Of a stretch of DNA of 64,000 nucleotides, positions 1 through 9,089 are shown piece after piece (positions within the stretch are counted from its first letter, which is position 1; the number at the start of each line of letters is the position of its first letter). Source of the DNA: CAYJLW01 sp964370965 (lineage in GTDB: Bacteria; Actinomycetota; Acidimicrobiia; UBA2766); contig CAYJLW010000011.1 of NCBI GenBank assembly GCA_964370965.1, positions 15,809-79,808 of the forward strand. Reading direction: 5' to 3'. The position numbers were made by a program, and so were the translations under genes. The notes below the pieces were generated by a model, which searched no databases, was not told the DNA's origin, and saw only the letters and a list, made by a program, of their open reading frames with translations.

Positions 1-3000
1 GGGGCGACCCGTTCCGCAGGCGGCTTCCAGGGCCCCTTGTAGCCGGGCGTGTCCCGGTCGGTGAGGGCGAAACGGACCGTTTCCAGGGTGGGCGGCACGC
101 CGTTCTTCAGCTCGCCCTCGACCTGCAACGTCCAGCGGTCCCAGGGGAGGCGCTCGTTGGTGTCCTCGTCGACCGCCACCGTCGCCGACCCGGGGATGCG
201 CCCGATCTCGGCATCGACGTCCTGGCGGTTCACATGGCCGGGATCGGTGAGTGTGGGCGCGCCGGCGCTGAGGACGGCGTGTGCGCGCAGGTAGCCGAGG
301 GCGAACGCCGAGGACCGCCAGGCGAGGCGGGCCTCCATGCGTTCGTCCCGCTCGTGCGCGAGGGGCAGGGCCGGGCAGACGGCCGACGCGAGGTTCTCCT
401 CGTCGCAGTTCCGCACGGAGGGCACGTCGACGTCGAGGTGCCGGGGCAGGCCCACCCGGCCCTGCACGTCGGCGGCCTGCAGGCCGACGTCCCGGTGCAG
501 GTGCAGGGTGGCGTCGATCCCGGGGGCGACGTCTCCTCCCATGGGGGGCCGGGGCACGCCCGAGACGAGGCCGAGCTCCCCCTGGCGGAGGTCGAACACG
601 TAGACGGGTTGGTCCTCTACGTCGTCGCCGGGGGGGACCGGCGGGACGGCCATGTCGCAGTCCTCGGTCTGGAACCAGAGCAGGCGCCGGCGGGGCGGGC
701 CGTCGAGAGCGGCGTCCGGACGCAGGTGAGCGGAGAGCACGGCCGGCAGCCTGTCGACGCGGCCGTCGAGGTAGAGGTTCGGGAGCTGGCCGTTCGCGAG
801 GTACACGTTCGTGACGAACGGCTCGCCCGTGGGCTCCGAGACGGCGCAGAAGCGCCGGAAGACCGCCGGGAGGCCGGTGGGGTCGATGCCCGTGTGGTCC
901 CGCTCCCACGTCACCCGGGCGAGGTTGCGCACCTGGGCCCGGTAGCCGTAGTTCGGCGTGTACCCCGTGGCGTCCGTGAGGTCCACGACACGGAGACCCT
1001 CACCGCCCGGCGAGAGGGGCGTGAACTCGGGCACGGGCACGACCTCCGGGACGTCGGGCACGGGCGGCGCCGTGCCCAGGGGACCGTCCACGGGCGGCGC
1101 CGGCCGGGACCCGACGTAGGTGACGTCCACCCGGTTCGCGGTCGCGGCGCAAGCCACGCCCACGGAGCACGCCCGGGCGTCCACGTAGCGGAGGCCGGCG
1201 GGGTCGCTGGACCAGCGGGCCGTGAGATGGCGGTCGACCTCCGCGTCCACGTGCACGACGTGGCCCACGTCCCAGGACCGCTCGTCGAGATCCGAGAGCG
1301 CCAGCCGGGCACGGACGACGGTGCGGTCGTCGGCGCTCCAGGTGAGGAGCTTCCCGGTCACGGCGTCGTGGCTCTCGTCGGCCATGCGGAGATGCCAGAG
1401 CGCCGGGAGGCCGGGCGGGCCCACGTCGAAGGGGCCGTGGAGCACGAGGGCGTCACCAGCCATCGGGACACCGCCCACCGTCCCCGGCTCCTGCACGTCG
1501 AGCGTGCCGGCGACAGCGGCCCGCTCGCCGGGCGGGGTCTCGACCCGGACGTCGAGGGGCACCCCGGGGCTGCGCTCGTAGTCGAGGGTCACCCGTGAGG
1601 GCAGGGGTGCCACGCCGCCCGCGAGGGCGAGGCGGCTGCCGGCGTTGAGCACCTCCACGGGCGAGGTGCGGTCGTCGACGTCCACAGTGACGGCGGCGGA
1701 CGCGTTGTCCGTGGCGTACACCTCGCCGTGGAGCTTCGTGGTCTCGGCGTCGGGCGACTCCACCCGGAACGTCGCCTCGCTCAGGTTCGCGAGGCCGGCG
1801 GCGATGCGGAAGACGCCCCCGGCACCGGCACCCGTGCGTTCCCGCAGCCGGGTGGCGTAGAGCACGTGTGGACCTGCGGTCGCCGCGGAGGGCACGTCGA
1901 CGGCCACGGGGTCGCCCGGGAGGAAGTCCTGGGCGACGACCTGGGCCCAGGTGGGTGTGGGAGCGTCGTCGCAGGCGGGCCGGCGGGCAGGCACGTAGTA
2001 CTCGCTCTCGCCGGGCAGGACGACCCGGCCGTCACCCGGATGCGGCGTCTCCGCCGTGGGCGGGACCGGGACGGCGAGGATCGGGCAGGAACGGATACGG
2101 GCGCCCACGAGGTCGGTCGGCCCCCCGGCGGGGCCGGGGTCCCCCGCCGGTCCGCCGCCGGGTCCCGGATACGGGTCTCCCGGGGGGACCCAGGGGTCCC
2201 CGGGCGGGATCGTGGGGAAGGGATCCCCGGGCGGGAAAGTCGGGTACGGGTCCCCGGGCGGCGTCCAGGAGCTCGCCGCCGTGAGGGCGTTGACGCGGAT
2301 GTGCGCAGAGAGGTCGTCGACGCGACCGGTGACGTGGAGCGGCGTGTCGGCGGGATCCGCGGGATCGTCGGTGGCGAGGATCAGCTCGTCGAGCACGACG
2401 TCGGGCCGCACGAAGGTCTCGTCTGTCTCCGGGGTGTTCACGAGGTCGAGGCGGTGGGGGTGCGCCACCCAGTCGAGGCGCCGAGGCACCCCGGTGACGG
2501 TGGCGTCGAGGCCGAGTTCGGGCCCGCCGCCGAGGCCGTGGCCGGCCCCGGAGGTGACGTCGAGGTCGAGCGTGGCAGCGGGGTCGGGGTCGCGCAGCCA
2601 GCTCAAGTGACCCGTCGACGCCGACGTGCCCCCCGCCGGGCAGACCTGGCGGGCCCCGAAGGCGAACGCCTGCGGGGCCCGGGACCATCCCGTGGACGCG
2701 GCGAAGAGCTGCTCGGTCACCAACGGGCTCGTGCCTGTGACGTCGGAGACCTCCACGCTGGCGGCGGCGGCCGGCATGGGGTCCGGCACCGGGCTGCCGT
2801 AGTCGAAGCGTTCCCCGACGGCGAGGTAGTTCGTGGACCCGGTGAGACCGGCGTCCCCGCCGTCGTCGGCGCGCAGCATGGCGGCGACCTCGGCGTGCGT
2901 GGGCCAACGACTCGCCGCCGTCCCGTCGATGCCCACGTCGACGTAGGTGCTGGACAGAGACCCGTCGGCGCGGCGGAACCGTACGCCCACGCCCACGTCC

Positions 3001-3608
3001 GCCCGGAAGGGCGCCGTGCGCGCCCAACCCTCGGCGTGCGCGGAGAGCATCACGAGCGGGCCCAGGACGTCGTCGATCTCGACGACCGTGACCCGGTCCC
3101 GGGGCCGGGCGAAGTTCTCGTGGAAGAGGCGGCGGAGCTGGGCCTGGAGGTCGGCGGGAAGCCCGAAGGTCCCCACCTTGAAGGTGAGCTGGAACCAGAG
3201 GTCCCGCTGGGCGTCGCCGTCGAGGTCCACGTCGTAGGGCTGGAAGACGCGGCTCACGACCGTGCCGAAGAACGAGTCCTCGCTCTCGGTCACGAGGGGG
3301 AACACCCGCTCCACCACCCGCGAGCCGTCCGGGAGCGTCGTGGCGCCGGGGAGGCTGCCCGCATACGTGGCGGGAAAGGTCGCCCGGAACACGTAGTCCA
3401 CACCGGCGAGGACCTGGGGCACCTCCGGCGCTCCGGTCGGCGGTGCCAGGGGCGCCTCCGTGGCCGAGCAGAGGAAGTCGAGGCCGTCCGCCCTGGCGCC
3501 GGGCCCGGACGCCGTCCACACCGTCGCCAGGACGAGGCCCAGCACCGCCGTCACCCACCGCCGGCGTGTCCCCCGGCGCCCCGTCTGCTCCCGGTCTGCT
3601 CCGCTCAC
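1..3608 (-). CDS. Giant secreted protein, paralogue A (5' part; runs off left edge)
   Basis: The frame stays open from a GTG at 3608 to the left edge, about 1200 codons, with no stop. The GTG follows an AGGAGG-type ribosome-binding site by about 10 bases. The start encodes a signal peptide: a basic run (RRGTRRRW), a hydrophobic stretch, then an ARA-like cleavage region before GLDFLCSAT. The rest is extracellular-looking: Asp/Gly/Pro-rich, few Lys, scattered Cys, no transmembrane segment. A PPGDPxP run (four units, about 2110-2270) forms a proline-rich linker. The protein is colinear with the 1721-residue product of 53453..58618; shared blocks include GLDF-CSAT at the N terminus, AFAFGARQVC / AFALGTKQAC, FVTNVY / FVANVY and LWFQTEDCDM / LWLTTETCDL. 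That homology proves this frame against the long antisense frames. I recognise no enzyme family and give no function; a cell-surface or matrix role is only an inference. Confidence 0.85.
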   Translation of the reverse strand, partial: MSGADREQTGRRGTRRRWVTAVLGLVLATVWTASGPGARADGLDFLCSATEAPLAPPTGAPEVPQVLAGVDYVFRATFPATYAGSLPGATTLPDGSRVVERVFPLVTESEDSFFGTVVSRVFQPYDVDLDGDAQRDLWFQLTFKVGTFGLPADLQAQLRRLFHENFARPRDRVTVVEIDDVLGPLVMLSAHAEGWARTAPFRADVGVGVRFRRADGSLSSTYVDVGIDGTAASRWPTHAEVAAMLRADDGGDAGLTGSTNYLAVGERFDYGSPVPDPMPAAAASVEVSDVTGTSPLVTEQLFAASTGWSRAPQAFAFGARQVCPAGGTSASTGHLSWLRDPDPAATLDLDVTSGAGHGLGGGPELGLDATVTGVPRRLDWVAHPHRLDLVNTPETDETFVRPDVVLDELILATDDPADPADTPLHVTGRVDDLSAHIRVNALTAASSWTPPGDPYPTFPPGDPFPTIPPGDPWVPPGDPYPGPGGGPAGDPGPAGGPTDLVGARIRSCPILAVPVPPTAETPHPGDGRVVLPGESEYYVPARRPACDDAPTPTWAQVVAQDFLPGDPVAVDVPSAATAGPHVLYATRLRERTGAGAGGVFRIAAGLANLSEATFRVESPDAETTKLHGEVYATDNASAAVTVDVDDRTSPVEVLNAGSRLALAGGVAPLPSRVTLDYERSPGVPLDVRVETPPGERAAVAGTLDVQEPGTVGGVPMAGDALVLHGPFDVGPPGLPALWHLRMADESHDAVTGKLLTWSADDRTVVRARLALSDLDERSWDVGHVVHVDAEVDRHLTARWSSDPAGLRYVDARACSVGVACAATANRVDVTYVGSRPAPPVDGPLGTAPPVPDVPEVVPVPEFTPLSPGGEGLRVVDLTDATGYTPNYGYRAQVRNLARVTWERDHTGIDPTGLPAVFRRFCAVSEPTGEPFVTNVYLANGQLPNLYLDGRVDRLPAVLSAHLRPDAALDGPPRRRLLWFQTEDCDMAVPPVPPGDDVEDQPVYVFDLRQGELGLVSGVPRPPMGGDVAPGIDATLHLHRDVGLQAADVQGRVGLPRHLDVDVPSVRNCDEENLASAVCPALPLAHERDERMEARLAWRSSAFALGYLRAHAVLSAGAPTLTDPGHVNRQDVDAEIGRIPGSATVAVDEDTNERLPWDRWTLQVEGELKNGVPPTLETVRFALTDRDTPGYKGPWKPPAERVA

Positions 3609-3641
3609 GGCCCTGCCCTCCTCGTGTGCCCTCCGGCTCGC

Positions 3642-3683
3642 GTCAGGATGGCAGATCCCTCTGACGAGATCCTGACCGTCAGG
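3642..3683. promoter_or_regulatory. Inverted-repeat cluster upstream of giant gene A (operator candidate)
   Basis: Upstream of the GTG at 3608 there is an inverted repeat GTCAGGAT (3642-3649) / ATCCTGAC (3669-3676). The second arm also belongs to a perfect palindrome CCTGAC-C-GTCAGG (3671-3683). Three GTCAGG half-sites in 42 bases suggest a regulator binding region. No protein is assigned. Confidence 0.35.
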
Positions 3684-3689
3684 GCGTTA

Positions 3690-3856
3690 TGGGGGGGCCC
3701 CCCCCGCGGGTAGGGGGGGGGGGGGGCCCGCCCCCCAACGGGCGGGGCGGCCCNNNNNNNNNNACCCCCCCCTCCCCATCCCCTCCCCGCCTGGGCTGCG
3801 GGGGCCCCCCCCCCCCGGATACCCGGGGGGGGGCTCCCCAGAACGCCAAGGACGCG
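3690..3856. other. Low-complexity G/C runs around assembly gap (N at 3754-3763)
   Basis: Homopolymer runs of G and C flank ten N characters. No gene can be read here. The run CCCCCC-GGATA-CCCGGGGG near 3810-3835 could fold as a hairpin after gatB, but scaffold joining or poor base calling is the simpler explanation. The distance between gatB and the giant gene is therefore not reliable. Confidence 0.8.
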
Positions 3857-5317
3857 TCAGCCCCGGAGCCGGGCCCGGAGGAGCTCGTTCACGGTGCCCG
3901 GGTTGGCCCTGCCCTGCGTGGCCTTCATGACCTGGCCCACCAACGCGCCCACGACCTTCTCGTTGCCGGCCCGGTACTTCCCCACGACGTCGGGGTTGGC
4001 GTCGACGACCTCGCCCACGATGCGCTCCAGCTCACCCGTGTCGCTGATCTGGGCGAGCCCCTGGCTCTCCACGATCGCCGCCGGGGACTCCCCCGAAGCG
4101 AGCACCCGGCGGAGAACCTCGCGGGCGAGCTTCGAGGAGAGGATGCCGTCACCGGCGAGGCGGGTGAGCTCCACGAACGTCCCGGCGGCGGGGGCGACGT
4201 CAGGGAAGTCGCGCCCGGTCTCGTTCAGGTGGGCGAGGACCTCCTGGCTCGCCCAGTTGTAGGCCGCGGCGGCGCCGGCCCCGGCGGCGACCTCGGCGTC
4301 CACCCAGTCGGCGAGACCCCGCGTGTACACGACCGCCGCCGCCTTCTCGTGGGTGATGCCGAGGGTCTCGATCGCTTCGGCCACACGGGCGGCGGGCAGC
4401 TTCGCCGGCACGGACATCTCTATCTCGGCCACCCATTCCGGCTCGGGCTGTATGGGCACGAGGTCCGGCTCGGGGAAGTAGCGGTAGTCGAACGCCTCCT
4501 CCTTGGAGCGCATCCCGTGGGTGCGACCGTCGCTCTCGTTCCAGTGCCGGGTCTCCTGCACGATCGGGGCCCCGGACTCGAGGACGCCGGTCTGGCGCTC
4601 CACCTCGTGGGCGAGGGCGCGCCCCAGGCTGCGCACGGAGTTCATGTTCTTGACCTCGACCTTGGTGCCGAACGTCTCGGCGCCGACGGGGCGCAGCGAC
4701 ACGTTGGCGTCGACGCGCAGCGAGCCCTCCTCCATCTTCACGTCCGAGATGTCGAGGAGCTCGCAGATCGCCCGCAGCTCGTTCACGTACGCCCTCGCCT
4801 CGTCGGGGCTGCGGATGTCGGCCTCCGAGACGATCTCCAGCAGGGGGACGCCCGCCCGGTTGTAGTCCTCGAGCGTGGCGGCGGCCTCGTGGATGCGCCC
4901 GCCCCCGCCGAGGTGCGTGGACTTGCCCGTGTCCTCCTCGAGGTGCGCCCGGTGCACCCGGACGCGGCGGCGCTCCCCCGCCTCCGTGAGGACCTCGATC
5001 TCCCCGCCCCGGCAGATCGGCTCGTCGTACTGGGAGATCTGGAAGTCCTTGGGCATGTCCGGATAGAAGTAGTTCTTCCGGTGGAAGATCGCCCGTCCGA
5101 TCTCGGCGCCCACGGAGCGTCCGAAGCGGATGGCGTACTCCACGGCGCGCCGGTTCGTGACGGGCAGCGACCCGGGGAGGCCGAGACAGACGGGGCAGAC
5201 GAGCGTGTTCGGCGGGGCACCGAAGCGGTTGGGGCAGCCGCAGAACATCTTCGTCTCCGTGGAGAGCTCCACATGGGTCTCGAGGCCGATGACGACCTCG
5301 TAGCCCGACGGGTTCAT
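3857..5317 (-). CDS. gatB: Asp-tRNA(Asn)/Glu-tRNA(Gln) amidotransferase subunit B
   Basis: GatB (486 aa) binds misacylated Glu-tRNA(Gln) or Asp-tRNA(Asn), activates the side chain with ATP and receives ammonia from GatA. The N terminus YEVVIGLETHVEL, the cysteine pairs CGCP and CPVCLG (zinc site) and the block KNYFYPDMPKDFQISQYDEP are family signatures; the C-terminal YqeY/helical tRNA-binding tail ends in VNELLRARL. The ATG at 5317 is chosen because the domain starts right there and because it overlaps the gatA stop by ATGA; the frame stays open upstream to 5596, but that part only shadows gatA. Third gene of a gatC-gatA-gatB operon, as in many actinobacteria lacking glutaminyl-tRNA synthetase. 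Confidence 0.97.
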   Translation of the reverse strand: MNPSGYEVVIGLETHVELSTETKMFCGCPNRFGAPPNTLVCPVCLGLPGSLPVTNRRAVEYAIRFGRSVGAEIGRAIFHRKNYFYPDMPKDFQISQYDEPICRGGEIEVLTEAGERRRVRVHRAHLEEDTGKSTHLGGGGRIHEAAATLEDYNRAGVPLLEIVSEADIRSPDEARAYVNELRAICELLDISDVKMEEGSLRVDANVSLRPVGAETFGTKVEVKNMNSVRSLGRALAHEVERQTGVLESGAPIVQETRHWNESDGRTHGMRSKEEAFDYRYFPEPDLVPIQPEPEWVAEIEMSVPAKLPAARVAEAIETLGITHEKAAAVVYTRGLADWVDAEVAAGAGAAAAYNWASQEVLAHLNETGRDFPDVAPAAGTFVELTRLAGDGILSSKLAREVLRRVLASGESPAAIVESQGLAQISDTGELERIVGEVVDANPDVVGKYRAGNEKVVGALVGQVMKATQGRANPGTVNELLRARLRG

Positions 5318-6786
5318 GTCTCCACCCCCGGCACCGCCACCTCCGCGGGCTCGGGAAGGCCCAACACGGCCTCGGCGCCCGCCGCCGCCCGGAACAGGAC
5401 CTCCTCGCCCAGCGCGGGAGCCACGAGCTGAAAACCGACGGGAAGGCCGCCCGCGCCCTCGCCGCACCACAGCGAGATCCCGGGGTGCCCGGCGAGGTTC
5501 GTGGGGATCGTGCACACGTCGGCGAGGTACATCGACAACGGGTCGGCGGTGCGTTCCCCGAGCGGGAACGCCACCGTGGGCGACGTGGGCATGCACAGGA
5601 CGTCCGCGTGCTCGTAGGCGACGGCGAGGTCCCGGATGACGAGGGTGCGGACCTTCTGCGCCTGACCGTAGTAGGCGTCGTAGTACCCGGCAGAGAGGGC
5701 GTACGTGCCGAGCATGATGCGCCGCTTCACCTCGGGCCCGAAGCCCGCCTCGCGGGTGCGGCGGTTCATCGTCTCCACGTCGGGGCCGTCGATGCGCAGG
5801 CCGTATCGGACGCCGTCGAAACGGGCGAGGTTGGAGGACGCTTCGGCCGGGGCGATGAGGTAGTACGCGGACAGCGCATAGGCGACCGAGGGCAGCGACA
5901 CGTCCACGACCGTGGCGCCGGCGGCCTCGAGCTTGCCGACCGCCTCACCGAAGCGGGCGACGACCTCCGCCTCGAAGCCTTCCCCCCCGCAGAGCTCCTT
6001 CACGACACCGACCCGGAGGCCGTCGAGACCGCGGCCCAGGACGGGGCTCACGGCCGGGGCGGGCTCCGGGATGCAGGTGGCGTCCATGGGGTCGGCGCCC
6101 GCCATGACCTCGAAGGCGGTCGCCGTGTCGGCGACCGTGAGCGAGAACGACCCCACCTGGTCGAGGGAGGATGCTAATGCCACGAGGCCGTAGCGGCTGA
6201 TGCGCCCGTAGGTGGGCTTGAAGCCCACGACGCCGCAGAGCGACGCCGGCTGGCGGATCGACCCGCCCGTGTCGCTGCCCAGAGCAACGGGGACGAGACC
6301 GGCGGCCACGGCCGCCGCCGAACCCCCCGAGGAGCCCCCGGGCACACGTCCGGTGTCCCGGGGGTTCAGGGTGGGCCCGAACGCGGAGTTCTCGGTCGAG
6401 GAACCCATAGCGAACTCGTCCATGTTCGTCTTGCCCACCACGACGGCCCCGGCGGCCTCCAGGCGGGCCACGGCGGTGGCGGTGTAGGGCGGTTCCCAGC
6501 CCTCGAGGATCCGGGAGGCGCATGTCGTGGGCACGCCCTCGACGCACAGGACGTCCTTGACGCCGACCGGTACCCCCGCGAGGCGCCCGGGGTCGTCACC
6601 GGCGACGACGCGGGCGTCCACGGCCCGGGCCGCGGACAGGGCCCGTTCCGCGGTGACGGCGAGGAAGGCGTGCAGCCGGGGGTCGACGGCGGCGATCCGT
6701 TCCAGGTGGGCGGCGCAGATCTCCTCGGCGGAGGCCTCCCCGGCCCCCACCGCGGCGGCGATCTCGACTGCCGTGCCCGGTGTCAC
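5314..6786 (-). CDS. gatA: Asp-tRNA(Asn)/Glu-tRNA(Gln) amidotransferase subunit A
   Basis: GatA (490 aa) is the glutaminase that supplies ammonia to GatB. The amidase signature is complete: Lys77 (GVPVGVKDVL), cis-Ser152 in GGSSGGS and nucleophile Ser176 in SDTGGSIRQPAS form the Ser-cisSer-Lys triad. The length is normal for the family. The start is a GTG overlapping the gatC stop as GTGA (6783-6786), and its own stop overlaps the gatB ATG, so the three genes are translationally coupled. Confidence 0.97.
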   Translation of the reverse strand: MTPGTAVEIAAAVGAGEASAEEICAAHLERIAAVDPRLHAFLAVTAERALSAARAVDARVVAGDDPGRLAGVPVGVKDVLCVEGVPTTCASRILEGWEPPYTATAVARLEAAGAVVVGKTNMDEFAMGSSTENSAFGPTLNPRDTGRVPGGSSGGSAAAVAAGLVPVALGSDTGGSIRQPASLCGVVGFKPTYGRISRYGLVALASSLDQVGSFSLTVADTATAFEVMAGADPMDATCIPEPAPAVSPVLGRGLDGLRVGVVKELCGGEGFEAEVVARFGEAVGKLEAAGATVVDVSLPSVAYALSAYYLIAPAEASSNLARFDGVRYGLRIDGPDVETMNRRTREAGFGPEVKRRIMLGTYALSAGYYDAYYGQAQKVRTLVIRDLAVAYEHADVLCMPTSPTVAFPLGERTADPLSMYLADVCTIPTNLAGHPGISLWCGEGAGGLPVGFQLVAPALGEEVLFRAAAGAEAVLGLPEPAEVAVPGVET

Positions 6787-7088
6787 GCCCCGCCCTCCGC
6801 GAGGTCCAGGATCGGCGGCACGCGGAAGCGGCCGTCCTCGGAGGCGGGGGCGGCGGCGAGCGCCGCGCCCGGTGCCAGGCAGGGCCGCGGGGTGTCGGCC
6901 CGCAACACGTTGGCGAGCGGCACCGGGTGCGCCGTGGGTTCCACGGCGGCGAGGTCGAGGGTCTTGACCTGGGCGGCGTGGTCGAGGATGCCGCCGAGTT
7001 GGCCGGCGAAGAGGGTGATCTCCTCTTCGGTGAGCTCGAGGCGGGCGAGCCGGGCGACGTGGACGACGTCCTCATGGGAGATGCTCAT
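6783..7088 (-). CDS. gatC: Asp-tRNA(Asn)/Glu-tRNA(Gln) amidotransferase subunit C
   Basis: GatC (101 aa) is the small strap subunit that holds GatA and GatB together. It begins MSISHEDVVHVARLARLEL and continues with the family helix LTEEEITLFAGQLGGIL and the conserved DTPRPCL block. The ATG at 7088 is preferred to the upstream in-frame start at 7178 because it begins the family domain and because a TACTTT -10 box lies exactly 6 bases upstream, giving a leaderless transcript. It heads the gatCAB operon. Confidence 0.95.
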   Translation of the reverse strand: MSISHEDVVHVARLARLELTEEEITLFAGQLGGILDHAAQVKTLDLAAVEPTAHPVPLANVLRADTPRPCLAPGAALAAAPASEDGRFRVPPILDLAEGGA

Positions 7089-7094
7089 GGCGGG

Positions 7095-7100
7095 AAAGTA
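7095..7100 (-). promoter_or_regulatory. -10 box of gatC (leaderless)
   Basis: TACTTT on the minus strand with a 6-base spacer to the gatC ATG. This is one of twelve TANNNT boxes in the window placed 6-9 bases before a start codon. Confidence 0.6.
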
Positions 7101-7154
7101 GCGCGGGGGCGGGTTCCCCCCCTTCGGGAGCCCGACCGGCGGGCGGCCTGAGGC

Positions 7155-7169
7155 ACGAAAGGCTTTCGT
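7155..7169. promoter_or_regulatory. Perfect palindrome ACGAAAGGCTTTCGT (operator candidate)
   Basis: Seven-base arms around one central base, in the 195-base region between divergent gatC and the lipoprotein gene at 7284. With no loop it is more likely a protein-binding site than a hairpin. Confidence 0.35.
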
Positions 7170-7283
7170 CCGAGACAAGGAGACCGGGCCCGCCCCGGCG
7201 AATCGTGTTCCGGCGACGCTGCCCGGCTACTCTTTGCCGACTACCGGTCGGAGCTTGGCGGCTCTGGGAGAAGGAGACAGCGG

Positions 7284-7799
7284 ATGAAGGTTTGGCGCGG
7301 CCTACTCGTGGGTTTGGCCCTCGCCCTCGCAGTTGCGGCCTGCGCCGGGGGCGGGTACTCGGAGAACCCGGACACGTACATGCCCGACAAGGTCGGCGGC
7401 AAGAAGGTCGACACTAAGGGTGAGTTCGCGAAGTCTCTCGAGAGCTCGTTCAAGAGCGGCGAGGTGAAGAAGTTCGCGTCCGGCACGGTGGGCACGCCGA
7501 GCCAGTCCAACCCGCTCCCGGAGCTCATCATCCTCGCCGCCCAGGGCAAGGAAGGCGGCATCAAGGACGCCAAGGACCAGCTCAAGAAGGCCTTCGCCGG
7601 CGGCAAGGGCAAGGTCAAGACGGTCAAGGTGAAGGGCCTCGACGTGCAGATGTTGAGCTTCTCCCAGAGTGGCCTCTCGGCGACGGTGGCGATCGCCACC
7701 CCGCGCAAGGACATCGGCCTCATCGCCTTCTCCTTCAAGGGCGGCGAGAAGAAGGCCACAGAGGGCATGGAGGCGATGCTCGACGCCGGCAAGAAGTAA
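7284..7799 (+). CDS. Small secreted lipoprotein
   Basis: A 171-residue protein with a lipoprotein signal: MKVWRGLLVGLALALAVAAC, lipobox AVAAC with Cys near residue 20. The mature part is Lys/Gly-rich, which stands out in this Arg-rich genome, and looks like a compact alpha/beta domain with two hydrophobic strands (VQMLSFSQSGLSATVAIA and IGLIAFSFKG). A good ribosome-binding site (AGAAGGAGA) precedes the ATG. I do not recognise a family. The MFS gene starts directly after its stop, so they are probably co-transcribed; a substrate-binding or envelope role alongside the transporter is inference. Confidence 0.85.
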   Translation: MKVWRGLLVGLALALAVAACAGGGYSENPDTYMPDKVGGKKVDTKGEFAKSLESSFKSGEVKKFASGTVGTPSQSNPLPELIILAAQGKEGGIKDAKDQLKKAFAGGKGKVKTVKVKGLDVQMLSFSQSGLSATVAIATPRKDIGLIAFSFKGGEKKATEGMEAMLDAGKK

Positions 7800-9089
7800 T
7801 TGCCCGGCACCGGGCCGCACGCGCCCGATGCCGACCCGAGGAGCAGTCGTGGCCCCAGGTATCTGCGACTGCTCCTCGTCGTCCTCGTCACCGCGTCGTT
7901 CTTCGACGGATACGACAGCGGCATAGCCGCCACGGTCCCCGGGGCCATCCAGGACACGTTCGGCCTCACGGTCCGGGGCCTCGGGACACTGCGTTTCGCC
8001 GTGTCCTGCGGGGCCGTGTTCAGCTTCTTCGTCGCCCGCTCGGCCGATCGCTTCGGCCGCCGGGCGATCCTCGTCTGGTCCGTGGTCGCCTACACGGTCA
8101 TGACCGGTCTCACGGCGGTCACCCCGAACGTCGTGCTCTTCGGGTTCTGCCAGTTCTGCGCGGCTGTGTTCCTGGGCTCGGAGTACGCGGTCGCGGTGAC
8201 CATGATCGTCGAGGAGTTCCCTGCCGACGGTCGCGGGCGGGCCCTCGGCCTGTTCACGCTCATGGGCGCTGCCGGGCTCATCCTGGTGCCCATCCTCGCC
8301 CAGACCCCCCTTGCCCGGGGACCCCTGGAGTGGCGGGCCCTCTACCTCGTCGGCCTCCTCCCGCTCGTGCTCACGTCGGTGCTGCGCCGCCGTGTCCGGG
8401 AGACACGCCTGTTCATGGAGCGCAAGGCGGAGGCTGACGCCGCCGGGGTCTCCCACGTGCCGTCCTTCTTCGAGCCCTGGAAGCCGCCGTACCGGCGCAC
8501 GATGGTGGTGCTGGCCTTCGTGACGTTCTGCCGGTCGTTCCCGGTCTTCGGGGCGACGGCCTGGTGGGTCTGGTACGCCGAGCGCGAGGCGGGCCTCCCA
8601 CAGACGCTCGTGCTCAACTTCCTGATCGGTGCGTACGGTCTCGGCATCATCGGCTACTACGTCTGCGGCCGGGCGATCGACACCTATGGACGCAAGCCCA
8701 CGGCTGTGACCTTCGGCGTGGTCGCCTGGGCGGCGACCACAGTCCTGTTCCAGACGAGGGCGGCGCCCGTGCAGGCGGTCTGCGTGGCCCTGGCCGTCTT
8801 CTTCGGCCTCGGCATCTCCCCGGCCATCAATGCGTTCTACACCGAGTTGTTCCCCACCCGGATCCGGGCGTCGGCAGCGGCGTGGGCGCGCAACGCCTTC
8901 GAGATCCCGGGCATCATCTCGGCCCCGCTCATCATCGGCATCCTGGGTGACCAAGGCACGGGCAGCCTCGGATCCGTCGGGGACGCGGTCACGGTCGTCC
9001 TGCCGCTCATCCTCGTCTCGGTGGTCCTCGTCTGGCGCTACCTGCCGGAGACGAAGGGCAGGGACCTGGAGCTCCTGGACGCGGCGTGA
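7800..9089 (+). CDS. MFS transporter, sugar-porter-like
   Basis: A 429-residue, 12-helix major facilitator. Visible signatures are DGYDSG in helix 1, RSADRFGRR in loop 2-3 (the G-x-x-x-D-R-x-G-R-R motif), RAIDTYGRKPT in loop 8-9 and the C-terminal PETKGRDLELLD, the sugar-porter PETKG ending. The substrate cannot be read from the sequence; organic acids and aromatic acids are also carried by relatives. The start is a TTG immediately after the lipoprotein stop, with no better in-frame start. An out-of-frame GTG at 7849 follows a nicer GAGGAG, so an indel near the start is possible. Its stop overlaps the next gene as GTGA. Confidence 0.88.
   Translation: MPGTGPHAPDADPRSSRGPRYLRLLLVVLVTASFFDGYDSGIAATVPGAIQDTFGLTVRGLGTLRFAVSCGAVFSFFVARSADRFGRRAILVWSVVAYTVMTGLTAVTPNVVLFGFCQFCAAVFLGSEYAVAVTMIVEEFPADGRGRALGLFTLMGAAGLILVPILAQTPLARGPLEWRALYLVGLLPLVLTSVLRRRVRETRLFMERKAEADAAGVSHVPSFFEPWKPPYRRTMVVLAFVTFCRSFPVFGATAWWVWYAEREAGLPQTLVLNFLIGAYGLGIIGYYVCGRAIDTYGRKPTAVTFGVVAWAATTVLFQTRAAPVQAVCVALAVFFGLGISPAINAFYTELFPTRIRASAAAWARNAFEIPGIISAPLIIGILGDQGTGSLGSVGDAVTVVLPLILVSVVLVWRYLPETKGRDLELLDAA

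Noticed and set aside
1728..3713. Plus-strand frame of 661 codons across giant gene A, and others at 234..1598 and 2032..3558
   Set aside because: All are shadows of the minus-strand GTG frame, whose product aligns with paralogue B; the shadow products are low-complexity Arg/Gly/Pro strings.
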